From CAYJBP01 sp964368605 (GTDB taxonomy: Bacteria; Bacillota; Dehalobacteriia; UBA4068), in NCBI GenBank assembly GCA_964368605.1, contig CAYJBP010000011.1:1-35519 (forward strand): a DNA stretch of 35,519 bases. Reading direction: 5' to 3'. Of this stretch, positions 1 to 7,521 are shown piece after piece. Below the pieces are notes generated by a model. The model had not been told where the DNA came from. It saw only the letters and a program-made list of their open reading frames with translations, and made no database searches. Each line of letters opens with the position of its first letter. Positions within the stretch are counted from its first letter, which is position 1. The translations under genes and the position numbers were made by a program.

Positions 1-136
1 GGGGCGCTGCCCCCTGAGCTAATGCCAAAATCTTTGATTTTGAGTACTAGCTATGTGCATTAGCTGTGGGTTAGCTTTAGCTAAACCCAGCTAGGCCAAA
101 CCCCGCAATTTTTTGTAAAAAATTGACTAAACTTTA
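1..136 (-). repeat. Structured 3' intergenic element, copy A (cut by window edge)
   Basis: Read on the minus strand, this begins just after the stop codon of the EF-G-like gene with an AAAGTTTA box. An AT-rich palindrome follows at 106-125 (CAATTTTTT / AAAAAATTG around GTA). Next comes GCGGGG, then an imperfect TAGCTG..GGGTTAGCT hairpin at about 60-95, a CAAAATC/GATTTTG hairpin, and a GC hairpin GGGGCGCTGCCCC at the window edge. The first 33 bases match copies at 21851, 22090 and 31881. It may act as a transcription terminator or as a mobile palindromic repeat. The window cut hides its far end. Confidence 0.65.
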
Positions 137-138
137 TA

Positions 139-2175
139 TTATTCAGCAGCTTTTTCTGCTTTTACTTGGGCTATAATCTTTTCGGCAATATTACCCGGCA
201 CTTCCTCGTATCCGGAAACATGCATTGTAAACTTGCCACGGCCTTGGGTTATCGAGCGCAAATCAATCGCATAACGATGCATTTCGCTTAAAGGCGCTTG
301 CGCTTTAATAACTTGTCGCTTGCCAATCTGCTCCATGCCCATTATCCTGCCGCGCTTGGTATTAATATCACCCATAATATCGCCCATGTATTGATCGGGA
401 ACAATAATTTCTACATCCATTACCGGCTCTAATAATACAGGTTTAGCCTGCTCCATACCCTTTTTAAAGGCCATATTAGCCGCAATCTTAAAGGCCATCT
501 CGCTGGAATCTACATCATGATAAGAGCCATCAACCAAGGTAACCTTAATATTAGATACCGGGAAACCGGCCAAAATTCCCTCTACCAAAGATTCTCTCAT
601 GCCCTTTTCAACGGCCGGAATATATTGCTTAGGCACCGAACCACCAAAGATTTTTTCCTCAAAAGTGAATTCGTTTTCATAATCAGGCTCGATATCAATC
701 TTAACATGTCCATATTGGCCATGGCCGCCCGATTGCTTCTTATGCTTGCCTTCTACCGTTTTAGCGCTGCCTCTAATTGTTTCTTTATAAGCAACTTTCA
801 TTTCTACAGGGTCAACCTCTACCCCAAATTTACGCTGCAAACGGTCGATAACAATATTTAAATGTGCTTCGCCCATACCTGTAATCAAAGTCTGGCGGGT
901 AACCGCATTCTTTTCATAACGTAAAGTAGGATCTTCTTCTAATAAGCGATTGATAGCATTGCCTAATTTATCCTCGTCACCTTTGGTTTTAGGTACGATA
1001 GCTATCGTTAATGTTGGTTCGGGGAAATCAATACCCTCTAAGACAATTTCGCTATCCTTAGTGGTTAAAGTATCGCCGGTGGTGGTAACAGCCAGCTTGC
1101 TTAAGCTGCCGATATCACCTAAATTAAATTCTGCCAAAGGTAAACCGTTTTTACCCTGCAAGGTAGATAGTTGAGCCACTTTTTCGTCGGCGGCTTTACC
1201 GGGATTATACATGGTGCAATCGCCCTTTAAGGTGCCCGACATTACCTTAAACATACTAATTCTACCCACAAAGGCATCGGCCATTGTTTTAAAAATTAAG
1301 GCGGCCGGAGCTTCTTTAGCCGCTTCGGCATCTAATTTATTTAAAGGATTCGGCGCATAGTCATTGATAAAGTTCATAAATAAATCAATACCGATATTTT
1401 TTAAGGCACTACCACAAAGCACAGGAACAACCTTGCCTTGGGCTATACCCAAACGCAGGCCTTCATTGATTTCGGCAGCAGTTAACTCTTCACCATCTAA
1501 GTACTTTAAGGTGATATCATCATCGCCTTCGGCGGCTGCTTCTACCATCATTTCACGATAATGCTCTACTTCATCGGCCATATCGGCAGGAATTTCAATT
1601 TCCTTGGCTTTGCCATCGGCATACTGATATGCCTTTAAAGTTAATAAATCGATAATGCCATTAAAATCGGCTTCCTGACCAATCGGAATTTGTACCGGCA
1701 CAATCTGACGAGTTAAAGTATCCGACATATTATCATGAACTTTGAAGAAATCGGCATTCTCGCGATCCATTCGATTTACAAAGGCTAATAAAGGAATATT
1801 GGCTTCGTCGGCCATTTCCCAAATTAATTCGGTGCTAACTTCTACACCGGCTACGGCATCTAAAAGCATTACTAAACTATCGGCTACTTTTAAGGCGCTA
1901 TTTACTTCGCCAAAAAAGTCGGAAAAACCGGGCACATCAAGTACATTTATTTTATTATTTTGCCATTCTAAGGCTAAAAGCGATGTATTAACCGTACTTT
2001 TGCGTTTTAATTCTTCGGGATGATAATCGGAAACTGTATTGCCATCATCAACCTTACCTAGCCTATTTACCGCCCCGGTATTGAAAATCATGGCCTCAGC
2101 CAGCGAAGTTTTGCCGGCCCCTTGATGAGCAACTAAGCCCACATTGCGAATGTTTGCAGATGGATAAACCTTCAT
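139..2175 (-). CDS. Elongation factor G-like GTPase (EF-G paralogue, FusA2 type)
   Basis: This is a 678-residue translational GTPase of the EF-G superfamily, slightly shorter than classical EF-G (about 690-700). The G1 motif AHQGAGKTS (residues 16-24) replaces the AHIDAGKTT of true EF-G. G3 reads DVPGF (80-84) instead of DTPGH, so the histidine that activates the hydrolytic water is Phe. G4 is NRMD (134-137). Domains II-V follow and end with the RGRIMGME and SEMHRYAIDLRS segments typical of EF-G domains IV/V. These differences place it with the EF-G-like/EF-G-2 paralogues, whose exact cellular role is unsettled, rather than the housekeeping factor. The start is ATG with AAGGAGG upstream. It is a single gene with no operon partner visible here. 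Confidence 0.9.
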   Translation of the reverse strand: MKVYPSANIRNVGLVAHQGAGKTSLAEAMIFNTGAVNRLGKVDDGNTVSDYHPEELKRKSTVNTSLLALEWQNNKINVLDVPGFSDFFGEVNSALKVADSLVMLLDAVAGVEVSTELIWEMADEANIPLLAFVNRMDRENADFFKVHDNMSDTLTRQIVPVQIPIGQEADFNGIIDLLTLKAYQYADGKAKEIEIPADMADEVEHYREMMVEAAAEGDDDITLKYLDGEELTAAEINEGLRLGIAQGKVVPVLCGSALKNIGIDLFMNFINDYAPNPLNKLDAEAAKEAPAALIFKTMADAFVGRISMFKVMSGTLKGDCTMYNPGKAADEKVAQLSTLQGKNGLPLAEFNLGDIGSLSKLAVTTTGDTLTTKDSEIVLEGIDFPEPTLTIAIVPKTKGDEDKLGNAINRLLEEDPTLRYEKNAVTRQTLITGMGEAHLNIVIDRLQRKFGVEVDPVEMKVAYKETIRGSAKTVEGKHKKQSGGHGQYGHVKIDIEPDYENEFTFEEKIFGGSVPKQYIPAVEKGMRESLVEGILAGFPVSNIKVTLVDGSYHDVDSSEMAFKIAANMAFKKGMEQAKPVLLEPVMDVEIIVPDQYMGDIMGDINTKRGRIMGMEQIGKRQVIKAQAPLSEMHRYAIDLRSITQGRGKFTMHVSGYEEVPGNIAEKIIAQVKAEKAAE

Positions 2176-2415
2176 TAAATAGCCTCCTTGTAATCAATTT
2201 AATGTGTTTAAGAACACATAGTAATATAAAAGTTTTGTAAAAAAAGTACCGCCTTTTATATTCCACCTACTATTATTATATATTTGATAAGCAAAACCCT
2301 TTTTACTAAGTCAAAATTCTCTAGTTTTCTGATAATTATTTTCAAATTTTGTAACACTTAGGACAAGAAAACATATATTGACATTGAGGAAAAGAAAACC
2401 CAGGAGGTAAATTTT

Positions 2416-3309
2416 ATGTCTACAACAATTCAAAACCAAGCTTCAATCACCTATTTATCCAATGGTAATAGCGAAACTGCAACTTCTAATATTGCTACTA
2501 CCCAAATCGAATCCAATTTGGAAATTACTATCACTTGTTTAGAAAGTTCTTATCAGGCCAATGATTATTTAACCTATACCATTACTGTAAAAAATATTGG
2601 CAGCACAACCTATACCAATCCTGTAATCAACCATAATTTAGGCACTTATTTTTATACCCCGGTAGGCTTAATTTCGAGCATTAGTGTGTCTCCGCTTACC
2701 TATATTGGGCCCAGTCAATATTATCAAAATGGCCTATATTTAGGCAATATTATCCCTGTAGTTTCTGCCAATAATGTTCAATATAGCCTAAGTACCATTG
2801 AACCTAATACTATTATTAATATTATTGCTAAATACCAGGTTAATGATTATGCCGAACTGGAAGTTGGCAGCTCGATAACCGCCATTGCCAGTGCCACGGC
2901 TACCAATTTAGCCGAAATGATCAGCGACCAATGCACTACCCCTGTTGCCGAGTATACCGATGTTACTATTATCAAGCATATGTGCCCCAATCCGATTGTG
3001 GAAGGAGCCGATATTAGCTACTTCTTTAACCTAAGTAATAGCGGCAATATCGAGGCCACCAATTTAGTTTTAACCGATACCTTTGACCCTGCCCCACCTG
3101 CTATTGGTAGCGTTACCTTAAACGGCTCGCTTTTAGATAGCTCTTTATACAGCTATACCGCAGGTACCCTAACCTTACCTTCTACCGCAACTACCTTTAC
3201 GATTACGATACCGGCTGCTGTCTTTACCCAAGATTCTACCGGCTTAGTAACCACCATACCCGGCACCAGCGAAATTGTGGTAGTTGGCACCGGCGGCACA
3301 ATAATTTAA
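2416..3309 (+). CDS. DUF11-like repeat protein, first of a tandem pair
   Basis: This 297-residue protein has no signal peptide or membrane segment. It looks like two beta-sandwich units of the DUF11/conserved-repeat type, with a Thr/Asn/Ile-rich composition, segments such as YTITVKNIG near residue 55 and YFFNLSNSGNIEATN in the second half, then LTDTFDPAP. The motif KHMCPNP links the two halves and is shared with the next gene. The start is set by AGGAGGT at 2402-2408, eight bases before ATG. DUF11 modules are usually found in secreted or surface proteins, so a full-length copy lacking a leader is odd. I do not know its function. The 240 bases upstream, shared with the divergent EF-G-like gene, show no promoter I can call confidently. 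Confidence 0.8.
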   Translation: MSTTIQNQASITYLSNGNSETATSNIATTQIESNLEITITCLESSYQANDYLTYTITVKNIGSTTYTNPVINHNLGTYFYTPVGLISSISVSPLTYIGPSQYYQNGLYLGNIIPVVSANNVQYSLSTIEPNTIINIIAKYQVNDYAELEVGSSITAIASATATNLAEMISDQCTTPVAEYTDVTIIKHMCPNPIVEGADISYFFNLSNSGNIEATNLVLTDTFDPAPPAIGSVTLNGSLLDSSLYSYTAGTLTLPSTATTFTITIPAAVFTQDSTGLVTTIPGTSEIVVVGTGGTII

Positions 3310-3333
3310 TTAATAGACCAGGAGGTAAGTATT

Positions 3334-4209
3334 ATGACTACTATTGTTAACCAAGCTTCGGCCACATATTTAAGTAATGGCCAAAGCCAAACCATTGTTT
3401 CTAATGTGGCCACCACCGAGCTAATAGGGCCTGTAGGCAGCACAACCTTATCTATCGAAAGTAATAATGATGGCTATTTGCCTAACCAGGTATTGTCCTA
3501 TATTATTGCCGTTAATAATACCGGTGCTGTAACCTATACCAATTTTGATATCATCTTTAATATGGGCACCTATACCCTAGGCGGCCTAACCCTAACCCCG
3601 CTTGATTATATCGGCCCTTCTTTTTACTATTTAGGCGGCATCTATCAGGATCAGATTACCCCTACTGTTAATGCCAATAATATAGTATATAATTTTGCCA
3701 CCTTTGCCCCGGGCGATGCCATTATTATTGCCTTAAGAGTAAAAACCAATGATTATGCCCAGCTGGAAGTAGGCAGTAGTATTGATATTGTGGTAGATGT
3801 AGAGGCTAATAATCTAGCTTTAACCGAAGCGGCCACCCATACTACCCCGGTTGCCAATTATACCGATATTGATATTTATAAGCATATGTGCCCCAATCCG
3901 GTTATTGAAGGCGCACCGCTTAGTTATTTCTTTAATATCAGCAATAAAGGCAATACATCGGCTACCGATATTGTCTTAACCGATACTTTTGATCCGGCCC
4001 CGAATACCATAAGTTCGGTAACTTTAGATGGGGTTAGTGTTGCAAGTACCGATTATAGTTATAGTGGTGGCACCTTAACCATCCCGGCCGTGGCCAGTAG
4101 TTTTTCGATTACGGTAGATGCAGCAGCAATTAGCCAAAGCGCCGTTAATGGCATAGTAAACGTAACGGCAGCCAATACCGAAATTGTGGTTGTTGGTAGT
4201 TTAAGCTAG
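3334..4209 (+). CDS. DUF11-like repeat protein, second of a tandem pair
   Basis: This 291-residue paralogue of the preceding gene aligns along its whole length. Shared blocks include NQAS.TYLSNG at the N terminus, YIGPS.YY, NDYA.LEVGSSI, KHMCPNP..EGA.(I/L)SYFFN, LTDTFDPAP and TEIVVVG at the end. A 24-base gap with AGGAGGT separates the genes, so they are probably one transcript made by duplication. It has no signal peptide or membrane segment. Function is unknown. A role in a spore coat, surface layer or intracellular scaffold is possible, but nothing in the sequence decides it. Confidence 0.8.
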   Translation: MTTIVNQASATYLSNGQSQTIVSNVATTELIGPVGSTTLSIESNNDGYLPNQVLSYIIAVNNTGAVTYTNFDIIFNMGTYTLGGLTLTPLDYIGPSFYYLGGIYQDQITPTVNANNIVYNFATFAPGDAIIIALRVKTNDYAQLEVGSSIDIVVDVEANNLALTEAATHTTPVANYTDIDIYKHMCPNPVIEGAPLSYFFNISNKGNTSATDIVLTDTFDPAPNTISSVTLDGVSVASTDYSYSGGTLTIPAVASSFSITVDAAAISQSAVNGIVNVTAANTEIVVVGSLS

Positions 4210-4236
4210 GCTTAGCTGGATTTAGCGAACTAAAAA

Positions 4237-4270
4237 ACAAGTATCCCTTGACATATTTAGGGATACTTGT
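4237..4270. repeat. Perfect 11-bp inverted repeat framing a promoter -35 box
   Basis: ACAAGTATCCC (4237-4247) and GGGATACTTGT (4260-4270) are exact reverse complements. The left arm ends where TTGACA starts and the right arm ends where TATAAT starts. This arrangement suits an operator. It could instead fold in read-through RNA from the DUF11 genes as a weak terminator, but only a short T-rich stretch follows. Confidence 0.75.
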
Positions 4271-4276
4271 TATAAT
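4248..4276 (+). promoter_or_regulatory. Perfect sigma-A promoter for the antitoxin small RNA
   Basis: TTGACA (4248-4253), a 17-bp spacer and TATAAT (4271-4276) match consensus exactly. The predicted start is near 4283. No sizeable plus-strand ORF lies before the terminator at 4334-4368, so the product should be a non-coding RNA of about 85-90 nt. Confidence 0.8.
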
Positions 4277-4282
4277 GTTTAT

Positions 4283-4373
4283 ATGAAGGATTGCTGCTTT
4301 TGGGTTAGCGGCTAGTCCTAAACATTTTTAGAGAAAAACCGCTTAAATTACCAGTTTAAGCGGTTTTTGCTAT
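4283..4373 (+). ncRNA. Candidate antitoxin RNA of a type I toxin-antitoxin locus
   Basis: This predicted small RNA runs from a consensus promoter to a 14-bp terminator hairpin, converging on the toxin gene of the opposite strand and ending over its stop codon. The hairpin arm AACCGCTTAA (4337-4346) recurs as a direct repeat at 4496-4505 inside the predicted 5' leader of the toxin mRNA. The RNAs could therefore pair at both ends. This resembles the Fst/par arrangement: convergent RNAs, shared terminator, direct repeats. Exact ends are inferred from promoter and terminator positions. Confidence 0.6.
4334..4368. terminator. Bidirectional intrinsic terminator shared by toxin mRNA and small RNA
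   Basis: This is a perfect 14-bp stem (4334-4347 with 4355-4368) around the loop TTACCAG. Each arm ends in five A or T, so a T-run follows the GC part of the stem on both strands. It lies directly after the toxin stop codon on the minus strand. Confidence 0.85.
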
Positions 4374-4462
4374 TTATCTTTACTACGCAAAATCATTACG
4401 CATAAAGTAATAACACCTAAAATTACAATGCAAAACTCAAAGAGTTCACTATATGTAATCAT
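4370..4462 (-). CDS. Small membrane peptide, putative type I toxin (Fst/TxpA, holin-like toxin type)
   Basis: This is a 30-codon ORF. Its peptide begins MITYSELFEF, continues with a hydrophobic stretch rich in Ile, Val and Leu (about residues 10-25), and ends RSKDK. One transmembrane helix with a short charged tail is the hallmark of the small holin-like toxins of Bacillota type I systems. A strong ribosome site (GGGGGTGAT, about 4467-4475) lies just upstream of ATG, and a leader of about 55 nt precedes it. The stop codon touches a bidirectional terminator, and a perfect promoter fires towards the gene from the far side. The context supports the call more strongly than the peptide alone. It is an orphan chromosomal copy between miaA and the DUF11 pair. 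Confidence 0.75.
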   Translation of the reverse strand: MITYSELFEFCIVILGVITLCVMILRSKDK

Positions 4463-4524
4463 AGCGTATCACCCCCCTTACCAGAAGGAGTGACCAACCG
4501 CTTAAGCAACAATCCTTAATTATA

Positions 4525-4553
4525 TATTAACATAGATATATTATAGTTGTCAA
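4525..4553 (-). promoter_or_regulatory. Putative toxin mRNA promoter
   Basis: On the minus strand TTGACA (4548-4553), 17 bp and TTAATA (4525-4530) give a good -35 and a weak -10, starting RNA near 4518. The predicted transcript opens with AAGGATTGTTGCTT, nearly identical to the opening AAGGATTGCTGCTT of the opposing small RNA. The weak -10 against the perfect one for the small RNA fits excess antitoxin. Confidence 0.55.
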
Positions 4554-4592
4554 TTAATGTATATCTTTAGTTAAAGGCATACTTGTAATTTA

Positions 4593-5549
4593 TTATTGAT
4601 ATTTTACTATAGCCAACACATCCTCCTCTAAAGCTTGCAAATCTTGGGCGGTTTGCAATAGATTATAATTGCTTGCCTCAAACCATTTAATATTCTGATC
4701 ACGCTTAAACCAGGTTAGCTGCCTTTTGGCAAAACGACGGGTATCGCGCTTTAAATGCTCGATTGCCTGCTCATAGTCGTAAAATCCTTGTAGGTATGCG
4801 GCTAAATGGCGATACCCTAAACCCTGCATAGAAGTGCTCTCGGGGCTAAGTCCGGCTTTTAGCAATTGCTCTACTTCGGCTAAAAAGCCGGCTTGCATCA
4901 TTAAATCAACACGATAGTCAATACGTTGATACAAAGTTTCTCGTGGCCAGCTTAAACCAATGATTATAGCAGGATAATCAGTAATTTGCTTATTGGCAAT
5001 GGCGGCAACTGCTAGGCCGCTTTGTTTAGATATTTCTAAAGCCCTAATTACCCTTTTTAAATCATTGGCATGGATACGCTTGGCGGCAGCAGGGTCTTTA
5101 GCTGCTAATTGTTGATGCAAATATTGATTACCAAATTGTTTGGCCTCGGCCAATTTTTGCTCCCTAAATTGCCAATCGGGCGGGGCAATATCTTGATAGT
5201 TATTGGCATAGAGCAGGGCATTAATATATAAACCTGTGCCACCTGCAATTAATGGCTGCTTTTGCTTTGCATAAATTTGCTCGATAGCTTCCTTGGCATC
5301 AAGCGCAAACTGCGCCACATTATAGTTAGTATTAGCAGGGCAAATATCCAATAAATAATGGTTAATCCCTTGCATCTCGGCATTGGTAATTTTGGCCGTA
5401 CCAATATCTAAACCGCGATAAACCTGCATCGAATCGGCCGAAATTATCTCGCCATCCAAAGCTTTAGCCAGCGCCACTGCCAAAGCCGATTTACCACTGG
5501 CCGTCGGCCCGATGATAAAAATTAGTGGCTGATTTTGCTGATTAGTCAT
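4593..5549 (-). CDS. miaA: tRNA dimethylallyltransferase MiaA
   Basis: This 318-residue enzyme transfers the dimethylallyl group of DMAPP to N6 of A37 in tRNAs that read UNN codons. The P-loop GPTASGKSALA is near the N terminus, followed by ISADSMQVYRGLDIGTAK, GGTGLYINALLY and SMQGLGYRHLAAYLQG, all family hallmarks. The C terminus has the FAKRQLTWFKRD tRNA-contact segment. I chose ATG at 5549 because GGGGGGTAA precedes it and it lies just after the mutL stop. A longer frame reaching 5660 would run into mutL. It is the last gene of the minC-mutS-mutL-miaA operon. The hfq gene that often follows miaA in Clostridia is absent; the toxin locus lies there instead. Confidence 0.95.
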   Translation of the reverse strand: MTNQQNQPLIFIIGPTASGKSALAVALAKALDGEIISADSMQVYRGLDIGTAKITNAEMQGINHYLLDICPANTNYNVAQFALDAKEAIEQIYAKQKQPLIAGGTGLYINALLYANNYQDIAPPDWQFREQKLAEAKQFGNQYLHQQLAAKDPAAAKRIHANDLKRVIRALEISKQSGLAVAAIANKQITDYPAIIIGLSWPRETLYQRIDYRVDLMMQAGFLAEVEQLLKAGLSPESTSMQGLGYRHLAAYLQGFYDYEQAIEHLKRDTRRFAKRQLTWFKRDQNIKWFEASNYNLLQTAQDLQALEEDVLAIVKYQ

Positions 5550-5559
5550 ATTTACCCCC

Positions 5560-7518
5560 CTAACGCAAAAAGCGCTTACGAATTTCATCAGTAGCAATTT
5601 TAATAGCCAATGGTCGGCCATGCGGGCAGGTAGCTGCGTTTTCGCAATTATCCAAATCATTAAATAAGGCGCTGATATCGGCCTTGGTTAAATAACGATT
5701 GGCTTTAATTGCCTTTTTGCAGGCCATCATAAAAATTTGCTCTTTGCGCAGGCGGCTAATATCGGCTTCGGTTTCGGCCAAACTATGGAGTAATGAGCGC
5801 AAAAACTCCTCGGGCTCCGCCCCTTGATACCATAGCGGCACCCCCCTGATTAAATAATCATTATCGCCAAAAAACTCCAGTACAAAACCTAAATCATTTA
5901 AATGCAAAATAGCCTCGGTAAGCCAAATATGCTCCTCTGCACTAAGCGTAATATTTAAAGGTAAAGCCAACATATTACTGTCGGTGCTTTTGGTTTTGGC
6001 TTGGGCGGCAATACGCTCAAACAAAACCCGCTCATGAGCGGCATGCTGATCAATTAAAAGCAGGCCATCAGCCTCGGCCGCTACAATAAAGCTGCCTTCT
6101 AGCTGGCCAAGTACCTGTAATTCGCTAAACTTTAAAAGTCGTTTTTTAGCGATATCATAATTCTCATTTTGCAAATCAAAAACCACTTTTTGCTGATAAT
6201 CTACTGATGATGCCTTTTGCTTAAATGCCTGCTGAGGCATTTGATTCCCCTGGGCAAAAGAAGCCGATTCTGGTTCTTGTTTTGGCTGCTCATAGGCGAT
6301 ATTACTGCTTAGGCGGCTTAGGGTTGTTCCTAAGGTTTGAAAATCTAAATTAGCCGACTTAGCTTCGCCTAATCTATACTTGGTATTACACCTAACCACA
6401 TCTTCATTAAAGGCTTCCAACTTACTGAAAGTTGGTTCTAAATCTATATTATTTGTACTTGATATATTTGTTTCATATTGGGGGCTATTTTTTGTGGCCA
6501 AACGTGGTGCTAATGCTTCTTGATGATAAAATGATTGCTGAATAGCCTTAGCCATCTGCTCCTTAATAAAGGAAGGCTCGGCAAATTTAACCTCCATTTT
6601 GGCCGGATGAACATTGATATCGATGCGATCCGGCGACAATTCTAAATTAAGCACGATAATCGGATACCGCTTAGCAGGCAAAAGGGTATAGTAAGCATCA
6701 TCAATCATCTGGCTTAATTCCCTGCTTTTAAGCCAACGATTATTCACAAAAAATGTATAATTATTCCGATTAGAGCGCGACAAATCGGGCAAAGAGATTA
6801 AACCATTTACTTTAAAATTGCCTTCTTGATAATCCACAGCCAGCATTTTGCCCAAAATTTCACGGCCATAAATGGCGGCCAATACTTGATTTAAATCACC
6901 ACGTCCATCGGTGGTAAAAATCTTTTTATTGCCCTGCACCAGGCTAAAGGCAATAAAGGGATTGGCCAAGGCCATTTTTTGAACTGTATCGATAATTAAA
7001 CCCAATTCCCAGCGGGAGCTTTTAAGAAATTTTTTGCGTGCAGGCGCATTATAAAATAGTTGATCAATCAAAAATAAAGTACCATTTTTACCGGCAGTAG
7101 GCTCGGGTATAGTTGCTCGGCCATCGCTAACTTGCATTGTAAAGGCATGATCGGCATTTTCTACCTTAGAAGTAATTGTCATCTTGCTTACCGAAGCAAT
7201 CGAAGGCAAGGCTTCGCCCCTAAAGCCTAAACTTAAAATATTATCTAAATCGGCCAATTTGCGAATTTTGCTGGTAGCATGCCTTTGAATGGCCATACGC
7301 ATATCTTCGGGTATCATGCCACGGCCATTATCCACAATTTGCAATTTAGTGCAATCGGGGTTGAATATTTTGATATCAATACGGCTAGCTGCGGCATCGA
7401 TGGCATTCTCGATTAATTCTTTAATTACAGATTGCGGCCGCTCTACTACCTCGCCGGCCGCAATTTGATTAGCGGTATGACTATCTAAAAGCCTAATTTG
7501 GCCTTGGTTAATGCTCAT
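5560..7518 (-). CDS. mutL: DNA mismatch repair protein MutL
   Basis: This is a 652-residue GHKL ATPase that couples MutS mismatch recognition to strand incision. N-terminal motifs are AGEVVERP, ELIENAIDA (catalytic Glu and Mg-binding Asn), DNGRGM and GFRGEALPSI. The variable linker spans roughly residues 340-450. The C-terminal half carries DQHAAHERVLFE, the DQHA(X)2E(X)4E metal-binding nicking motif, and CPHGRP near the end. This MutL is therefore predicted to be an endonuclease, as expected for bacteria without MutH. The start is ATG with GGAG inside the end of mutS, and only three bases separate the two genes. Confidence 0.96.
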   Translation of the reverse strand: MSINQGQIRLLDSHTANQIAAGEVVERPQSVIKELIENAIDAAASRIDIKIFNPDCTKLQIVDNGRGMIPEDMRMAIQRHATSKIRKLADLDNILSLGFRGEALPSIASVSKMTITSKVENADHAFTMQVSDGRATIPEPTAGKNGTLFLIDQLFYNAPARKKFLKSSRWELGLIIDTVQKMALANPFIAFSLVQGNKKIFTTDGRGDLNQVLAAIYGREILGKMLAVDYQEGNFKVNGLISLPDLSRSNRNNYTFFVNNRWLKSRELSQMIDDAYYTLLPAKRYPIIVLNLELSPDRIDINVHPAKMEVKFAEPSFIKEQMAKAIQQSFYHQEALAPRLATKNSPQYETNISSTNNIDLEPTFSKLEAFNEDVVRCNTKYRLGEAKSANLDFQTLGTTLSRLSSNIAYEQPKQEPESASFAQGNQMPQQAFKQKASSVDYQQKVVFDLQNENYDIAKKRLLKFSELQVLGQLEGSFIVAAEADGLLLIDQHAAHERVLFERIAAQAKTKSTDSNMLALPLNITLSAEEHIWLTEAILHLNDLGFVLEFFGDNDYLIRGVPLWYQGAEPEEFLRSLLHSLAETEADISRLRKEQIFMMACKKAIKANRYLTKADISALFNDLDNCENAATCPHGRPLAIKIATDEIRKRFLR

Positions 7519-7521
7519 AAT

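Noticed and set aside
1742..2023. Plus-strand ORF opposite the EF-G-like gene
   Set aside because: It mirrors conserved GTPase motifs on the other strand and shows no start signals.
4283..4315. Plus-strand mini-ORF of 10 codons (starting MKDCCFW) at the start of the small RNA
   Set aside because: It has no ribosome site and the ATG lies at or beside the predicted RNA start, so it is probably chance.
5550..5660. Longer miaA start at 5660
   Set aside because: The extra 37 codons overlap mutL, encode no conserved MiaA sequence and lack a ribosome site, whereas ATG 5549 has a strong one.
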